A stretch of DNA of 64,000 nt from assembly GCF_006516965.1 (NCBI RefSeq), contig NZ_VHLH01000004.1:1-64000 (forward strand), read 5' to 3'. Both the position numbers and the translations under genes were made by a program. Shown in pieces: positions 43,863 through 56,546 of this stretch. A model generated the notes under the pieces. The model had not been told where the DNA came from and searched no databases. It saw only the letters and a program-made list of their open reading frames with translations. The stretch's first letter is position 1. Every line of letters begins with the position of its first letter. The stretch is from Pararhizobium mangrovi (GTDB lineage Bacteria; Pseudomonadota; Alphaproteobacteria; Rhizobiales; Rhizobiaceae).

Positions 43863-44585
43863 ATGGTGGCGAGTCCCCTCTACAAGCGCGTACTTTTGAA
43901 AGCCTCCGGCGAGGCGCTGATGGGGAAACAGGGCTTCGGCATCGACGTCACCGTCGTCGACCGCATTGCCGCCGACATCGCCGCCGCACGCGAGCTCGGT
44001 ACGGATGTCGGCGTCGTCGTCGGCGGCGGCAACATCTTCCGCGGCGTGGCCGTCGCCTCGCGCGGGGGCGACCGGGTGACCGGCGACCACATGGGCATGC
44101 TCGCCACCGTCATCAACGCGCTGGCGCTCGCGACGTCCTTGCGCAAGCTCGGCGTCGAGACAGAGGTGCTTTCGGCAATCTCCATGCCCGAAATCTGCCA
44201 GAGCTTCTCGCAGCGCGCGGCCCTCCATCATCTCGCCAAGGGCCGCGTGGTGATCTTCGCCGGCGGTACCGGCAATCCCTTCTTCACGACGGACTCGGCC
44301 GCCGCGTTACGGGCGGCGGAACTCGACGCCGAGGCGATCTTCAAGGCGACGCTCGTCGACGGCATCTATTCCGCCGATCCCAAGAAGGATCCCGATGCGG
44401 TGCGCTACGACCGGCTGACCCATGGCGAGGTTCTTTCGAAGGGGCTGAGCGTCATGGATGTCGCCGCGGTGGCGATCGCCCGGGAAAACGATATTCCGAT
44501 CGTCGTCTTTTCCATCCACGAACAGGGCGCTTTCGCCGAAATTCTGCAGGGGCGGGGACGCGCGACGGTTGTCAACGACGGCTAG
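43863..44585 (+). CDS. pyrH: Uridylate kinase
   Basis: This 240-residue hexameric UMP kinase of the amino acid kinase fold makes UDP for pyrimidine nucleotide synthesis. It has [15 protein letters not shown] (about 7-21, Lys for phosphate), [11 protein letters not shown] (about 53-63) and the C-terminal [25 protein letters not shown] lies ahead of ATG 43863; GTG 43866 is also possible. It follows tsf as in nearly all proteobacteria. Confidence 0.96.
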   Translation: MVASPLYKRVLLKASGEALMGKQGFGIDVTVVDRIAADIAAARELGTDVGVVVGGGNIFRGVAVASRGGDRVTGDHMGMLATVINALALATSLRKLGVETEVLSAISMPEICQSFSQRAALHHLAKGRVVIFAGGTGNPFFTTDSAAALRAAELDAEAIFKATLVDGIYSADPKKDPDAVRYDRLTHGEVLSKGLSVMDVAAVAIARENDIPIVVFSIHEQGAFAEILQGRGRATVVNDG

Positions 44586-44656
44586 AGTATTTCCTATGCG
44601 CGCAAGCCATTTCGATCTGGCATGCTGACGCGCGACACGAACGGGAGAACGAACGA

Positions 44657-45217
44657 ATGAGCGACGGAGTGGACATCGGCGATCTCAAACGGCGCATGGA
44701 GGGGGCGGTCACCGCCTTCAAGAGCGACATCGCCTCGCTCCGCACGGGTCGCGCCTCGGCCAACCTTCTCGATCCGGTCGAGGTCTCGGCCTACGGCACG
44801 CGCATGCCGCTCAACCAGGTGGCGAACGTCTCCGCGCCGGAACCGCGCATGCTTTCGGTCAATGTGTGGGACAAGGGGCTGGTGGTTTCCGTCGACAAGG
44901 CGATCCGCGAGGCGAATCTCGGCCTGAACCCCGTGGTCGACGGACAGAACCTGCGCATTCCGCTGCCGGACCTGACGGAAGAGCGGCGCAAGGACCTCGT
45001 CAAGCTTGCACACGGCTATGCCGAAAACGCGCGTGTCGCCGCTAGGCACGTGCGCCGCGACGGCATGGACACGCTCAAGAAGGCGGAAAAGGACGGCGAC
45101 CTCGGCAAGGACGAGAGCCATGCCCAGTCCGAACGCGTGCAGAAGCTCACCAACGAGACGATCGAGACGATCGATCACCTTCTGGCCGACAAGGAAAAGG
45201 AAATCATGCAGGTATAG
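44657..45217 (+). CDS. frr: Ribosome-recycling factor
   Basis: This 186-residue protein splits post-termination ribosomes with EF-G. Domain I helix 1 ([25 protein letters not shown]) carries the conserved RTGRAS, domain II lies about 32-105 ([20 protein letters not shown]), and helix 3 ([21 protein letters not shown]) carries the VRRDG motif. The key segments are near residues 8-32 and 125-145. GGGAGA precedes the ATG. Length equals the family norm. Confidence 0.97.
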   Translation: MSDGVDIGDLKRRMEGAVTAFKSDIASLRTGRASANLLDPVEVSAYGTRMPLNQVANVSAPEPRMLSVNVWDKGLVVSVDKAIREANLGLNPVVDGQNLRIPLPDLTEERRKDLVKLAHGYAENARVAARHVRRDGMDTLKKAEKDGDLGKDESHAQSERVQKLTNETIETIDHLLADKEKEIMQV

Positions 45218-45273
45218 CTTCGCATAAGGCCGCCCGCCCCGCGTTCGAGTTCAGCCCCGGCAAGGAGATCGGA

Positions 45274-46002
45274 TTGTCCATTCCGCAGCATGTCGCCATT
45301 ATCATGGATGGCAACGGCCGCTGGGCGCAGCAGCGCGGCCTCGCGCGCTCGTTCGGACACCGCAAGGGCGTCGAGATGGTTCGCCAGACGGTCCGCACGG
45401 CCGGCGAGATGGGCATCGGCTGTCTGACGCTCTTCGCCTTCTCCTCGGAAAACTGGCGCCGACCGCCCGAGGAGGTGACCGATCTGATGGGGCTGCTCAA
45501 GCTCTTCATCCGGCGAGATCTCGCCGAACTCCATCGCGAGAACGTGCGCGTGCACGTCGTCGGCAGCCGCAAGAATCTGGCGCCCGACATCAAGGGTCTG
45601 CTGGACGAAGCCGAAACCCGCACGCGCGAGAATACCGGCCTCAACCTCGTCATCGCCTTCAATTACGGAGGTCGCGACGAGATCGCCCGGGCCGTGCGCG
45701 AGATCGCCGAGGACGTTGCGGCCGGACGGGTCGCGGCCGACGAGGTCGACGATGCGCTGCTGGGCGCGAGGCTCGACACCGCCGGCTTGCCCGATCCCGA
45801 CCTCATCATCCGTACGAGTGGCGAGCAGCGCCTTTCCAACTTCCTGCTCTGGCAGGCCGCCTATGCCGAGCTCGTCTTCGTGCCCTGCCTCTGGCCCGAC
45901 TTCGACCGCGCTGCCTTCGAGGGTGCGCTCGCCGAGTTCGACCGACGCGACCGGCGTTTCGGAGCCGTGGACGACGCCGATCTCGCCGTCGGTTCGGGAT
46001 GA
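45274..46002 (+). CDS. uppS: Undecaprenyl diphosphate synthase
   Basis: This 242-residue cis-prenyltransferase makes the C55 carrier lipid for cell-wall and LPS glycans. The start is TTG 45274, with AAGGAG 6 nt upstream deciding it. [15 protein letters not shown] (D12 and N14-G-R17) is the active-site motif, and [20 protein letters not shown] (about 195) carries the isopentenyl-diphosphate-binding Arg-Ser. The next gene overlaps its stop (ATGA). Confidence 0.96.
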   Translation: MSIPQHVAIIMDGNGRWAQQRGLARSFGHRKGVEMVRQTVRTAGEMGIGCLTLFAFSSENWRRPPEEVTDLMGLLKLFIRRDLAELHRENVRVHVVGSRKNLAPDIKGLLDEAETRTRENTGLNLVIAFNYGGRDEIARAVREIAEDVAAGRVAADEVDDALLGARLDTAGLPDPDLIIRTSGEQRLSNFLLWQAAYAELVFVPCLWPDFDRAAFEGALAEFDRRDRRFGAVDDADLAVGSG

Positions 46003-46919
46003 GCGGCGATCTCGGCCGCCGGGCGGCTTCCGCCCTCGTCATGGGCGTCGTCGTTCTCGTCGCGACCTGGTTCGGCGGGCTTGCGTTTCGCATCCTCATG
46101 GCGGTCGCGGCCGTTCTCGTTTTTCACGAATGGGCCGGCATCGTCGGCGCCCGGGTGCTGCACGAAAAGGTGGCGATCTTCGCAGGGCTCGCGGTCGTGC
46201 TCTGCGCGCTCGCCATCGTCTTCCATCACGGCGAGATCGCCATGGCGCTCGCCGTCATCGCGGCGGTCTGTGTCGCGGCATGGCAGCGATTGGCACGACG
46301 CAGGCTCTGGCTCGCCGGCGGCATCGTCTATGCGGTCGTTCCGGCGGTCGCGCTCGCCGTTCTGCGCGGTGACGGCGGGCAGGGGCTCGTCGCCATCCTG
46401 GGCCTGTTCGCGGTCGTCTGGACCAGCGACATCGCGGCCTATTTCGTCGGCCGGCGCGTCGGCGGGCGCAAGCTCGCACCGCGCATTTCGCCCGGCAAGA
46501 CGTGGTCCGGTGCAGTCGGCGGCACGCTTGCCGGCATCGTCGTCGGCACGGCGGTCTTCAGCATCGGCGAGGGCGGCGGTCCGATCGTCTGGCTCGGCCT
46601 CGTCTGCCTGGCGCTTTCCGTTTGCGGCCAAGCCGGCGACCTTTTCGAATCATGGATCAAGCGGCGCTTCGGGGTGAAGGATTCGAGCCGGCTCATTCCC
46701 GGCCATGGCGGCCTGATGGACCGGATCGACGCGCTTGTTTTCGCCGCTTTTGCGGCCTATCTCGTGACGGTTCTGGTGCCGGGGCTCATCAAGCCGGCAC
46801 AGGCGGGCACGATGACGAGCCGGGCCGTTTCGTCGAGAGGTGCAGCGCTTTGCGCGGACGCTCGCCCGTCTCGTCGTGCACTGCGCGTTGCTCAAGGGGG
46901 TGGTTCATGGACATCCTGA
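45999..46919 (+). CDS. cdsA: Phosphatidate cytidylyltransferase
   Basis: This 306-residue integral membrane enzyme makes CDP-diacylglycerol from phosphatidate and CTP. About seven helices are predicted, and the signature [20 protein letters not shown] (about 229-248) with catalytic Asp pair is near the end. The reading frame runs past the last helix into a polar tail of about 38 residues ([11 protein letters not shown] ... GGGSWTS) that overlaps the start of rseP by 13 nt; most CdsA proteins stop shortly after the last helix. Confidence 0.94.
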   Translation: MSGDLGRRAASALVMGVVVLVATWFGGLAFRILMAVAAVLVFHEWAGIVGARVLHEKVAIFAGLAVVLCALAIVFHHGEIAMALAVIAAVCVAAWQRLARRRLWLAGGIVYAVVPAVALAVLRGDGGQGLVAILGLFAVVWTSDIAAYFVGRRVGGRKLAPRISPGKTWSGAVGGTLAGIVVGTAVFSIGEGGGPIVWLGLVCLALSVCGQAGDLFESWIKRRFGVKDSSRLIPGHGGLMDRIDALVFAAFAAYLVTVLVPGLIKPAQAGTMTSRAVSSRGAALCADARPSRRALRVAQGGGSWTS

Positions 46920-48040
46920 CGTCGATCGGTAGTTTCCTCATTGGCACGATCGTGCCGTTCCTCCTCGTCCTCACGGCGGTCGTCTTCTTCCATGAACTCG
47001 GGCACTACCTCGTCGGGCGCTGGTGCGGCATCCGGGCGCTCGCCTTTTCGGTCGGATTCGGGCCTGAACTCATCGGCTGGACGGACAAACGCGGCACGCG
47101 CTGGCGCCTGTCGGCCGTTCCGCTCGGCGGCTATGTGCGCTTCCTCGGCGACGAGAATGCCGCAAGCGCGCCGGACACCGGCTCGATCGCCGAACTGTCG
47201 CCGGAAGAGCGCCGGCATTCGCTGGGCGGGGCCGATCTCTGGCGGCGCGCGGCGACCGTCGCCGCCGGTCCGCTTGCCAATTTCGTTCTGGCGATCGCCG
47301 TGTTTTCCGCCCTCTTCCTGATGGATGGCCGGATGGTCGCCGACCCGGTGGTCGCGCGCGTGCAGCCTGGAAGTGCCGCAGCAGCCGCCGGTATCGCGCC
47401 CGGCGATCGTTTCGTATCCATCGACGGGGCCAGAACCGCGACCTTCGACGACGTGCGGCGCATCGTCAGCCAGCGGCCGGGCGAACGGCTCGACATGGTC
47501 CTTTCGCGGGACGGTCACGACGTCTCGCTCGATATCACTCCGCGCTCCAGCGAGATCACCGATCGCTTCGGCAATACGATGCAGGTCGGGCTCATCGGTG
47601 TCGTCACCGATCAGTCGGCCGGCAATTTCCGGCGGATCCGGTACGGTCCGGTCGAGGCCTTGGGGCAGGGCGCGCTCGAAAGCTGGCGCATCGTCGCGCA
47701 TACTGGTCTCTACATCGGCAATATATTCGCGGGCCGCCAGAGCGCCGACGAACTGGGCGGACCGATCCGCGTCGCGCAGGTTTCCGGCCAGGTCGCCACA
47801 CTCGGCGTCGTCGCGCTCATCCATCTCGTCGCGGTTCTTTCCGTCTCGATCGGTCTTTTGAACCTGATGCCGATTCCCATGCTCGACGGCGGCCATCTCG
47901 TCTTTTATGCTATCGAGGGAGCGACGGGCCGTCCGCTGGGCGAACGGATTCAGGAGGCGGCGTTCCGGTTCGGGCTCGCGCTGGTGCTGATGCTGATGGT
48001 GTTCGCCACCTGGAACGACGTCAGCCGCATCTTCGGATAA
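46907..48040 (+). CDS. rseP: Site-2 intramembrane protease RseP (MmpA)
   Basis: This 377-residue zinc metalloprotease of the inner membrane cleaves membrane-bound anti-sigma factors and signal-peptide remnants. HEXXH is in VVFFHELGHYLVG (H29, E30, H33), a PDZ domain spans about 125-200 (GSAAAAAGIAPGDRFVSIDG) and the third zinc ligand is in PMLDGGHLVF (about 325). One PDZ only is clear, as in the Caulobacter MmpA type. AAGGGGG precedes ATG 46907, inside the end of cdsA. Confidence 0.95.
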   Translation: MDILTSIGSFLIGTIVPFLLVLTAVVFFHELGHYLVGRWCGIRALAFSVGFGPELIGWTDKRGTRWRLSAVPLGGYVRFLGDENAASAPDTGSIAELSPEERRHSLGGADLWRRAATVAAGPLANFVLAIAVFSALFLMDGRMVADPVVARVQPGSAAAAAGIAPGDRFVSIDGARTATFDDVRRIVSQRPGERLDMVLSRDGHDVSLDITPRSSEITDRFGNTMQVGLIGVVTDQSAGNFRRIRYGPVEALGQGALESWRIVAHTGLYIGNIFAGRQSADELGGPIRVAQVSGQVATLGVVALIHLVAVLSVSIGLLNLMPIPMLDGGHLVFYAIEGATGRPLGERIQEAAFRFGLALVLMLMVFATWNDVSRIFG

Positions 48041-48250
48041 GCGGCCGTGGAGGGATCGTGGTGCCGGGCGGAAACCATTCGTTTACCATGACTGATCGCA
48101 CCTGTCGCTTAAGGGTCACGATGCGGATCGAAGTAAACGGAATTTAACCGGGCGCCTTGTCTCTAGGGGAAAAGCGAGTACAACGGCGATCGGGTGCGGG
48201 GTACCTTCTAGTGGTGCCGCGGGGACAAAACGGGACAAGAAGGTGACGAT

Positions 48251-50614
48251 TTGACCATGAGGGCCGCATCGAGCTTTTTGGGTGCCGCTTCGGCACTTGC
48301 GCTATCGACAACCATGGTTGTGTCCGGCGCCGCCGTCGTCACGATCGGCACCGTCGAGATGGCGCAGGCAGCTACCGTCAGCCGCATCGTCGTCAAAGGG
48401 AACGGCCGCATATCCGCTTCTACGGTGCGTGGAAACATCACCATCAAGCCGGGCAAGTCGTTCACCAACGACGACATAAACGAATCCGTCAAGCAATTGT
48501 TCCAGACGGGTCTGTTTTCCGACGTGCAGATGCAGGTCTCCGGTAACAGCCTCGTGGTGACGGTGCAGGAAAACCAGATCGTCAACGCGGTCGTCTTCAA
48601 CGGCAACAAGAAGATCAAGGACGAGCAGCTCGAGCAGGCGGTCCAGACCAAGGCGCTCTCACCCTACAACAAGCCGCAGCTCGAGGCCGACAAGCGGACG
48701 ATCCAGCAGGCTTACGAATCGATCGGGCGCAAGGATGCGACCGTCGAGACGCAGGTCGTTCCGCTCGACAACGGCCGCGTGAACATCGCCTTCAACATCA
48801 ACGAGGGCGACCGCACCGACATCAAGTCGATCAATTTCGTCGGCAACCACGCTTTCACCGACGGGCGTCTGGCCGACGTGCTTCAGACGAAGCGCACCAA
48901 CTTCCTGAGCTGGCTGACGCGCAAGGACGTCTACAACCCGACGAAGCTCGACGCCGATCAGCAGCGCCTGCGGCAGTTCTACTACAATCACGGCTTCGCC
49001 GACTTCCGCATCGTCTCCTCGGTCGCCGACTTCGATCCGAACGCCAACGCCTATACGATCACCATCACGGTCGACGAGGGCGCGCGCTACAAGTTCGGCA
49101 ACGTGCAGATCGACAGTTCCGTCGCCGGCGTGAACTCCTCCGAATTGCGCGGCCTGTTGCAGACACGCAAGGGCGATACCTACAACGCCAAGGATGTCGA
49201 GGATACGGTCGAAGCGATCTCCGATCGCATTGCGAGCCAGGGCTATCCCTTCGCCGAGGTGACCCCGCGCGGCAACCGCGATTTCCAGAACCACACGATC
49301 GGCGTTTCCTATCTGGTCGACCAGGGCCAGCGCGCCTATGTCGAGCGCATCGAGATCGCCGGCAACACGCGCACCCGTGACTACGTCATCCGCCGCGCCT
49401 TCGACATTTCCGAGGGCGACGCGTTCAACAAGGTCGCCGTTCGCGAAGCCAAGCGTCGCCTCGAAGCGCTCGGCTACTTTTCTTCCGTGGACATCGACAC
49501 GCGCCAGGGCTCCGAGCCGGATCGCGTGATCCTCGTCGTCAACGTGCAGGACAAGCCGACCGGCGAATTCTCGATCGGCGGCGGTTATTCCACCGATCAG
49601 GGCGCGACGGTCAACGCGAGCATCACCGAGCGGAATTTCCTCGGTCGTGGACAGTTCATCCGTGTCTCGGCCGGCGGTGGCTCCGACTCGCGCAACTATC
49701 AGGTGTCGTTCACCGAGCCGTACTTCCTCGGTTATCGGCTCGCGGCCGGCTTCGACGCCTCGCACATCGACAACAGCTATTTCGACAATTACGACTACTC
49801 GCAGGACAGCTTCACGCTGCGCGCCTCTGCGCCGATCACCGACGATATCCGAGCGGGTCTCGCCTACACGTTCGAGCGTACGGACTACGACATCACCGAC
49901 TCGGACGACCTGTCGCAAACCTATAAGCGCGACCTCAGCGTCGACGATCGCATCACCTCGTCGGTAACGGCGAGCCTGACCTACGACACGATCGACGACC
50001 ACAACCTGCCGCGTGAAGGCTTCTACGCGAAGGCTTCGGCACAGTTCGCCGGGGTCGGCGGCGATGCCGATTTCCTGAAGATCACCGGCAAGGCGGCCTA
50101 CTACCATCCGATCATCGAATCGGCGGACGTGATCGGCTCGCTCAGCGCCGGTGCTGGCCAGCTCATCAAGACGAACGGATCGGTCAACACGTTCGACCAG
50201 TTCTTCCTCGGCGGCGAGACCATTCGCGGCTTCGATACGCGCGGCATCGGCCCGCGCGCCTATTGCGACGACGACACGTCGGGTTGCGATCACAGCTACG
50301 ATGATCCGCTCGGCGGCGCGACCTACCTGAACGCGTCGGCGGAAGTGAGCTTCCCCATGCCCGTCATTCCGCAGGATGTCGGTATTCGTGGCGCGGTGTT
50401 CGCCGATGCCGGCACGCTCTACGGCTTGGACAACAATCCGGCATCGGACGATCGCATCGTCGGCGACGACTTCAACATTCGCGCCTCGGTCGGAGCCAGC
50501 ATCATCTGGGCCTCGCCCTTCGGTCCGCTGCGGTTCGACTATGCCGTGCCGGTCGCCAAGGAAGATTATGACGACGTCCAGAACTTCCGCTTCGGAGCGT
50601 CGACCAACTTCTAG
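48251..50614 (+). CDS. bamA: Outer membrane protein assembly factor BamA
   Basis: This is a 787-residue protein starting at TTG 48251 (ATG 48257 is the alternative two codons on). The signal sequence ends near residue 40 (AQAATVSRI). Five POTRA repeats (about 40-360) are followed by a 16-strand barrel (about 390-787), with the conserved loop 6 VRGF-like motif [14 protein letters not shown] (about 658) and a C-terminal Phe ([10 protein letters not shown]). It folds beta-barrel proteins into the outer membrane. 210 nt of free space precede it. Confidence 0.96.
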   Translation: MTMRAASSFLGAASALALSTTMVVSGAAVVTIGTVEMAQAATVSRIVVKGNGRISASTVRGNITIKPGKSFTNDDINESVKQLFQTGLFSDVQMQVSGNSLVVTVQENQIVNAVVFNGNKKIKDEQLEQAVQTKALSPYNKPQLEADKRTIQQAYESIGRKDATVETQVVPLDNGRVNIAFNINEGDRTDIKSINFVGNHAFTDGRLADVLQTKRTNFLSWLTRKDVYNPTKLDADQQRLRQFYYNHGFADFRIVSSVADFDPNANAYTITITVDEGARYKFGNVQIDSSVAGVNSSELRGLLQTRKGDTYNAKDVEDTVEAISDRIASQGYPFAEVTPRGNRDFQNHTIGVSYLVDQGQRAYVERIEIAGNTRTRDYVIRRAFDISEGDAFNKVAVREAKRRLEALGYFSSVDIDTRQGSEPDRVILVVNVQDKPTGEFSIGGGYSTDQGATVNASITERNFLGRGQFIRVSAGGGSDSRNYQVSFTEPYFLGYRLAAGFDASHIDNSYFDNYDYSQDSFTLRASAPITDDIRAGLAYTFERTDYDITDSDDLSQTYKRDLSVDDRITSSVTASLTYDTIDDHNLPREGFYAKASAQFAGVGGDADFLKITGKAAYYHPIIESADVIGSLSAGAGQLIKTNGSVNTFDQFFLGGETIRGFDTRGIGPRAYCDDDTSGCDHSYDDPLGGATYLNASAEVSFPMPVIPQDVGIRGAVFADAGTLYGLDNNPASDDRIVGDDFNIRASVGASIIWASPFGPLRFDYAVPVAKEDYDDVQNFRFGASTNF

Positions 50615-50615
50615 G

Positions 50616-50654
50616 CACGGGGCCCCGTGTAGCGCCCTGCGATCGGCGGGGCGC
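50616..50654. repeat. Palindromic hairpins between bamA and lpxD
   Basis: A perfect 14-bp palindrome CACGGGGCCCCGTG (50616-50629) starts 2 nt after the bamA stop. A second stem, GCGCCC (50632-50637) with GGGCGC (50649-50654), follows. No T tract is present, so they may stabilise the bamA mRNA end rather than terminate. Confidence 0.55.
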
Positions 50655-50763
50655 CTTCGTTCGTCGGCGCGTGGCAGGAGGTTGCCGTCTTCATGGGAAA
50701 AGCCCGCTTCGCGCCGCACCCGACGGCCAGCCACCAACGCCGTGTCGTAGCCCGGCGGCGCCC

Positions 50764-51825
50764 ATGAGTGCGCGTACCTTCTTTCCACAGGAACGGACAA
50801 TTCCGGTCGGGGAGCTCGCATCGATGACCGGGGCCGAGCTCAGCGATCCGGGGCTTTCCGAAACGTCGATCCGTGGCGTCGCGCCGTTGTCGCGCGCCGT
50901 GGCGGGCGAGGTGACCTTCGCGCTTTCCAGGCGCAATACGGCGGAGCTTTCGGCAACGCGCGCCTCGGCGGTCTTCTGCTCGAAGGCGATGGCGGTCGCC
51001 GTGCCACGCGGCACCGCGGCCCTTCTGACACCCCATCCGCACAATTGCTTCGCGAAGGCGGCGTTGGCTCTGTACCCGACCGCAGCGCAGCCCGGCCCAA
51101 TGACGAACGCGACGGGAATCAGCGAACGCGCGGTCGTCGACGAGACGGCGGTGCTCGAAGCAGACGTCGTCGTCGAGCCTTTCGCGATCGTCGGTGCCGG
51201 TGCGCAAATCGGCCGCGGCAGCCGGATCGGTCCCGGCGCGGTCGTCGGACCGGGCGTGACGCTCGGCCGGAACTGCGTGGTGGCGGCAACCGCGTGCGTC
51301 CAGTACGCGCTGGTCGGCAACGATGTCGTCCTTCATCCGGGCGTGCGGATCGGCCAGGACGGCTTCGGCTATGTCCCGGGGCCGTCGGGTATGGAAAAGA
51401 TCATCCAGGTCGGCCGCGTCATCATTCAGGATTCCGTCGAGATCGGCGCGAATACGACGATCGATCGCGGGGCCATCGACGACACGGTGATCGGCGAGGG
51501 AACGAAGATCGACAACCTCGTCCAGATCGGGCACAACGTGCGCGTCGGCCGCCATTGCGTGATCGTCAGCCAGGTCGGGATCGCCGGTAGCGCGAATATC
51601 GGCAACCAGGTCATGATCGGGGGCGCGGCGAAGATCAACGGGCACCTGTCGGTCGGTGACGGGGCGCAGATCGCCGCGCTGAGCGGCGTCGCTTCCGACG
51701 TGCCGGCAGGCGCGCGCTGGGGTGGGGTGCCCGCTCGGCCGATGCGCGCGTTCCTGCGCGACGCGGCGGAAATCAACGCCAGGGCATTCGGAAGGGACAA
51801 GAACCGGGACAAGGGCGATGAGTGA
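50764..51825 (+). CDS. lpxD: UDP-3-O-(3-hydroxyacyl)glucosamine N-acyltransferase
   Basis: This 353-residue trimeric enzyme adds the second acyl chain in lipid A synthesis, after LpxC. The N-terminal uridine-binding domain (about 15-115) is followed by a left-handed beta-helix of hexapeptide repeats (about 120-330). The catalytic His is in NLVQIGHNV (about 257). A short charged C-terminal helix ([16 protein letters not shown]) ends the protein. Its stop overlaps fabZ by 8 nt. Confidence 0.96.
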   Translation: MSARTFFPQERTIPVGELASMTGAELSDPGLSETSIRGVAPLSRAVAGEVTFALSRRNTAELSATRASAVFCSKAMAVAVPRGTAALLTPHPHNCFAKAALALYPTAAQPGPMTNATGISERAVVDETAVLEADVVVEPFAIVGAGAQIGRGSRIGPGAVVGPGVTLGRNCVVAATACVQYALVGNDVVLHPGVRIGQDGFGYVPGPSGMEKIIQVGRVIIQDSVEIGANTTIDRGAIDDTVIGEGTKIDNLVQIGHNVRVGRHCVIVSQVGIAGSANIGNQVMIGGAAKINGHLSVGDGAQIAALSGVASDVPAGARWGGVPARPMRAFLRDAAEINARAFGRDKNRDKGDE

Positions 51826-52285
51826 CGATTGGACGAGCGCGCTGGAGGCAGCGGATATTCAGGAAATCATGCGGTTGCTTCCGCACCGTTACCCTTTTCT
51901 CATGGTCGACCGGATCCGTGACATCGATGGCGATCAATCGGCCGTCGGTATCAAGAACGTGACGGCCAACGAGCCGCATTTCACCGGCCATTTCCCCGAG
52001 AACCCGATCATGCCCGGCGTGCTTCTGATCGAAGGGATGGCACAGACGGCAGGCGCGATCTGCGCGCGCAGCCAAGGGGGCGGGTCGAACGACGTGTTCT
52101 TCATGACGATCGACAACGCCCGTTTTCGCAAGCCCGTCGTTCCGGGCGATTGCGTGGAGTACCATGTGACCAAGACGCGCCAGCGCGGCAACATATGGAA
52201 GTTCACCTGCCAGGCCATGGTCGGCAGTGCCAAGGCAGCCGAAGCCGAAGTCGGCGCCATGCTCGTTCCGCGGGAGAAGTCCTAG
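51818..52285 (+). CDS. fabZ: 3-hydroxyacyl-ACP dehydratase FabZ
   Basis: This 155-residue hot-dog-fold enzyme dehydrates 3-hydroxyacyl-ACP during fatty acid elongation and competes with lipid A synthesis for 3-hydroxyacyl-ACP. Active-site His 58 ([20 protein letters not shown]) and Glu 72 are both present, and [17 protein letters not shown] is the usual start of the fold. It overlaps lpxD by 8 nt, and lpxA starts 3 nt later. Confidence 0.96.
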   Translation: MSDDWTSALEAADIQEIMRLLPHRYPFLMVDRIRDIDGDQSAVGIKNVTANEPHFTGHFPENPIMPGVLLIEGMAQTAGAICARSQGGGSNDVFFMTIDNARFRKPVVPGDCVEYHVTKTRQRGNIWKFTCQAMVGSAKAAEAEVGAMLVPREKS

Positions 52286-52288
52286 TTC

Positions 52289-53098
52289 ATGGCGTCAGCC
52301 AGCGACATTCATCCAAGTGCCATCATCGAACCGGGTGCCGAGATCGGCGCCGACGTGCGCATCGGCCCGTTCTGTCACGTCGGTCCGAAGGTCCGGCTCG
52401 GGGCCGGGGTCGATCTCGTCAGCCATGCCGTCGTGACGGGCAATACGTCGATCGGTGAGCGTACGCGCATCTTTCCCGGCGCAATTCTCGGCGGCGAACC
52501 GCAGAACGTGAAGTATCGTGGCGAGGATACGCGGCTCGTGATCGGCGCCGACTGCACCATCCGCGAAGGCGTCACGATGAACACCGGCATGCCCGACGCC
52601 GGAGGCGTCACGTCCGTCGGCGACCACTCGCTCTTCCTTGCCTATTCGCATGTCGCGCATGACTGTCACGTCGGCGATCATGTGATCCTTTCGAACAACG
52701 TCATGCTCGCCGGCCATGTCAGCGTCGGCGACCGGGTGATCATGGGCGGCGGAGCCGCCGTCCACCAGTTCACGCGCGTCGGCCACCACGCCTTCATCGG
52801 CGGGCTTTCCGCGGTCAGCCACGATGTCATTCCCTATGGCATGCTGAACGGCAATCCGGGCGTGCTCGCCGGGCTGAACGTCATCGGTATGGCGCGAAAC
52901 GGCATGAGCAAGACCGAGATCCATACGGTTCGCCGTGCCTTCCGTCAGATTTTCCATGGCGAAGGCGCCATCCGCGAAAAGGCTGCGAAGCTTGATGGCG
53001 GTGCGGACGTACTGCCCGCCGTGCGCGATATCCTGGATTTCATCCTCACCGATCACGAGCGGGCGCTTTCCTCGCCGGCGCGCATCGACAGGCCCTGA
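52289..53098 (+). CDS. lpxA: UDP-N-acetylglucosamine acyltransferase
   Basis: This 269-residue enzyme performs the first acylation of lipid A synthesis. A left-handed beta-helix (about 8-185) leads to a C-terminal helical domain (about 200-260). The catalytic His is H124 in [21 protein letters not shown] (about 68-76) and the hydroxyacyl-binding [14 protein letters not shown] (about 185) are typical. It starts 3 nt after fabZ; lpxI begins 1 nt after its stop. Confidence 0.96.
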   Translation: MASASDIHPSAIIEPGAEIGADVRIGPFCHVGPKVRLGAGVDLVSHAVVTGNTSIGERTRIFPGAILGGEPQNVKYRGEDTRLVIGADCTIREGVTMNTGMPDAGGVTSVGDHSLFLAYSHVAHDCHVGDHVILSNNVMLAGHVSVGDRVIMGGGAAVHQFTRVGHHAFIGGLSAVSHDVIPYGMLNGNPGVLAGLNVIGMARNGMSKTEIHTVRRAFRQIFHGEGAIREKAAKLDGGADVLPAVRDILDFILTDHERALSSPARIDRP

Positions 53099-53099
53099 T

Positions 53100-53975
53100 A
53101 TGCCGGGAGATCCCGGCACGGACGGTCGTCTGGCCATCGTCGCAGGCAGTGGCCGCCTGCCTCATGACGTCGCGGTGGCCGCGCGCGCCAACGGCGAAAA
53201 CCCGTTCATCGTCGTCCTGCGGAACGAGGCCGATCGCGACTGGTCGGACTTCGATCACGTGACCATCGGTACAGGCGATTTCGCCGCGCTGCAGGCAGCC
53301 TTTCGGCGCGAGCAGATCGGCAGGGTCGTGCTTTCGGGTGGCGTGCGCCGACGCCCGGAACTGCGCGAGATCCGTAGTACGTTCAGCCACCTCCTTCAGG
53401 TTCCTCGGGTCGTGCGCATCCTCACCCGTGGCGGTGACGATGCCGTATTGCGCATGGTAATCACGCTGATCGAAGGCGGCGGTTATCGCGTCGTCGCCGC
53501 GCAACAGGTCGTGCCCGGCCTGCTTGCCGAAACCGGGCCGCTTACGCAGAAGCGTCCCGGCGCCAGCGAGGAACGGGATATCGCGGCAGCACGCGAGGCC
53601 GCATCGCTGCTCGGCCGTCTTGATATCGGCCAGGGCGCCGTTGCCGTCGGCGGCCGGGTCGTGGCACTCGAAGGCGTGGAGGGGACGGACGCGATGCTCG
53701 AGCGCGTGGCGTCCCTACGCGCTGCCGGTCGCCTGTCGCAGCGCAGCCGCGGCGTTCTCGTTAAGCTGTGCAAGCCGCAGCAGGACGAGCGCGCCGATCT
53801 GCCCTCCATCGGCTTGTCCACGATTGCCGAGGTCGCGGCCGCGGGTCTTGCGGGGATCGCCGTCGAGGCGGGCCGCTCGCTGGTCCTCGATCGGGAGGCG
53901 CTAATTGCCGAAGCCGATGCGAAGGGCCTTTTCGTCCTCGGTCTCTCGATGGATGTGCGCGGGAACGACACATGA
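53100..53975 (+). CDS. lpxI: UDP-2,3-diacylglucosamine pyrophosphatase LpxI
   Basis: This 291-residue alphaproteobacterial substitute for LpxH hydrolyses UDP-2,3-diacylglucosamine to 2,3-diacylglucosamine 1-phosphate. The opening RLAIVAGSGRLPHDVAVAAR (about residues 9-28) and the C-terminal LVKLCKPQQDERADLPSIG and GIAVEAGRSLVLDRE segments are hallmarks of the LpxI (DUF1009) family. It has no calcineurin-type metal motif, which distinguishes it from LpxH. Overlaps lpxB by 4 nt. Confidence 0.94.
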   Translation: MPGDPGTDGRLAIVAGSGRLPHDVAVAARANGENPFIVVLRNEADRDWSDFDHVTIGTGDFAALQAAFRREQIGRVVLSGGVRRRPELREIRSTFSHLLQVPRVVRILTRGGDDAVLRMVITLIEGGGYRVVAAQQVVPGLLAETGPLTQKRPGASEERDIAAAREAASLLGRLDIGQGAVAVGGRVVALEGVEGTDAMLERVASLRAAGRLSQRSRGVLVKLCKPQQDERADLPSIGLSTIAEVAAAGLAGIAVEAGRSLVLDREALIAEADAKGLFVLGLSMDVRGNDT

Positions 53976-55180
53976 GTGATGCGGGCGAAGGTCGGAAGCT
54001 TCGCAAAGTCGCCATCGTCGCCGGCGAAAGCTCCGGCGACGCGCTTGGCGCAGCGCTGATCGCCGCCCTGCGCAAGCGCGTCGGGGGCGATCTGGAACTG
54101 ATGGGCGTCGGCGGCGAAGCGATGGAAGCGAAGGGCCTGCGCTCGCTTTTCGACTACCACGTCTTTTCCATCGTCGGCGCCAGTGCGATCGTGACACGCC
54201 TTCCGGTGCTACTCCTGCGTATCCGGCAGACGGCCGATGCCATCATCCGCGAGCGACCGGACATGCTCGTCATCATCGACAGTCCGGGCTTTACCCATCG
54301 GGTGGCACGACGCGTGCGGCGCCATCTGCCGGACGTTCCGATCATCGACTATGTCTGCCCGACGGTGTGGGCATGGAAACCGCGCCGGGCCGGGCGCATG
54401 GTCGCCTATGTCGATCACGTGCTCGCCGTCCTGCCGTTCGAGCCGGAGATCGTCACCGGGCTCGGCGGCCCGCCGATCACCTATGTCGGCCATTCCCTGG
54501 TCGAGGAGCCGGCGCTCGTCGAAACCCGCAGAAACCGGTCAACCCTGGACCAGGCTTCCGGCGAACGGACGGGGCAGCCGGTCTTCCTGCTTCTGCCGGG
54601 CTCGCGTTTGAGCGAGCTCAAGCGGCACCTGCCGGTCATGCGGGACATGCTCGTGGAACTTGGCGGCCGTTATTCCGCGCCCCGCTTCGTTCTGCCGGCC
54701 GTCCGCCGGCACGAGGAACGGATCCGCACCGCGGTTGCGGACTGGCCGGTAAAGCCCGAAGTCGTGGTCGGGCCCGAGCGAAAATGGAAGGCCTTTGCGG
54801 AAGCGGACGCGGCGGTCGCAGCTTCCGGCACGGTGCTTCTGGAACTGGCGCTCGCCGGCGTGCCGTGCGTCTCGATCTACAAGCTCGATCCGCTCGCACG
54901 CCTGCTCGTATGGCGCATCACGGCGTGGTCGGCGGCCCTGCCGAACATGATCGCCGACTATCCGGTGATCGCGGAATACATGAACGAGACGGTTCGTCCG
55001 GGCCGGCTGGCACGTTGGCTCGAGCGGCTTGCCGGCGACACGCTTCAACGCCGGGCGATGATCGAAGGGTTCGCCTGCGTACGAGAACGCATGGAGACGG
55101 CCCGTCCGCCGAGCGAACACGCCGCCGATATCGTGCTCGACGTCTTCGCCCAAAAGCAAAAACGCAGCGAAACGCGATAG
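53972..55180 (+). CDS. lpxB: Lipid A disaccharide synthase
   Basis: This 402-residue GT-B glycosyltransferase (GT19) joins UDP-diacylglucosamine and diacylglucosamine 1-phosphate to form the lipid A disaccharide. KVAIVAGESSGDALGA (about 11-26), the membrane-facing CPTVWAWKPRRAG (about 130) and the UDP-binding VAASGTVLLELALAGVP (about 285) are conserved. It closes the bamA-lpx block; ATGA overlap with lpxI. It ends 73 nt before the convergent gltA. Confidence 0.95.
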   Translation: MSDAGEGRKLRKVAIVAGESSGDALGAALIAALRKRVGGDLELMGVGGEAMEAKGLRSLFDYHVFSIVGASAIVTRLPVLLLRIRQTADAIIRERPDMLVIIDSPGFTHRVARRVRRHLPDVPIIDYVCPTVWAWKPRRAGRMVAYVDHVLAVLPFEPEIVTGLGGPPITYVGHSLVEEPALVETRRNRSTLDQASGERTGQPVFLLLPGSRLSELKRHLPVMRDMLVELGGRYSAPRFVLPAVRRHEERIRTAVADWPVKPEVVVGPERKWKAFAEADAAVAASGTVLLELALAGVPCVSIYKLDPLARLLVWRITAWSAALPNMIADYPVIAEYMNETVRPGRLARWLERLAGDTLQRRAMIEGFACVRERMETARPPSEHAADIVLDVFAQKQKRSETR

Positions 55181-55253
55181 CGTCCCGCTGCGCTGGCAGG
55201 GAAAACGGGTCGGGCGCTCGCGTTCGATCCGATCCGCAAACGCCCGATAAGGC

Positions 55254-56546
<1,293 letters not shown>

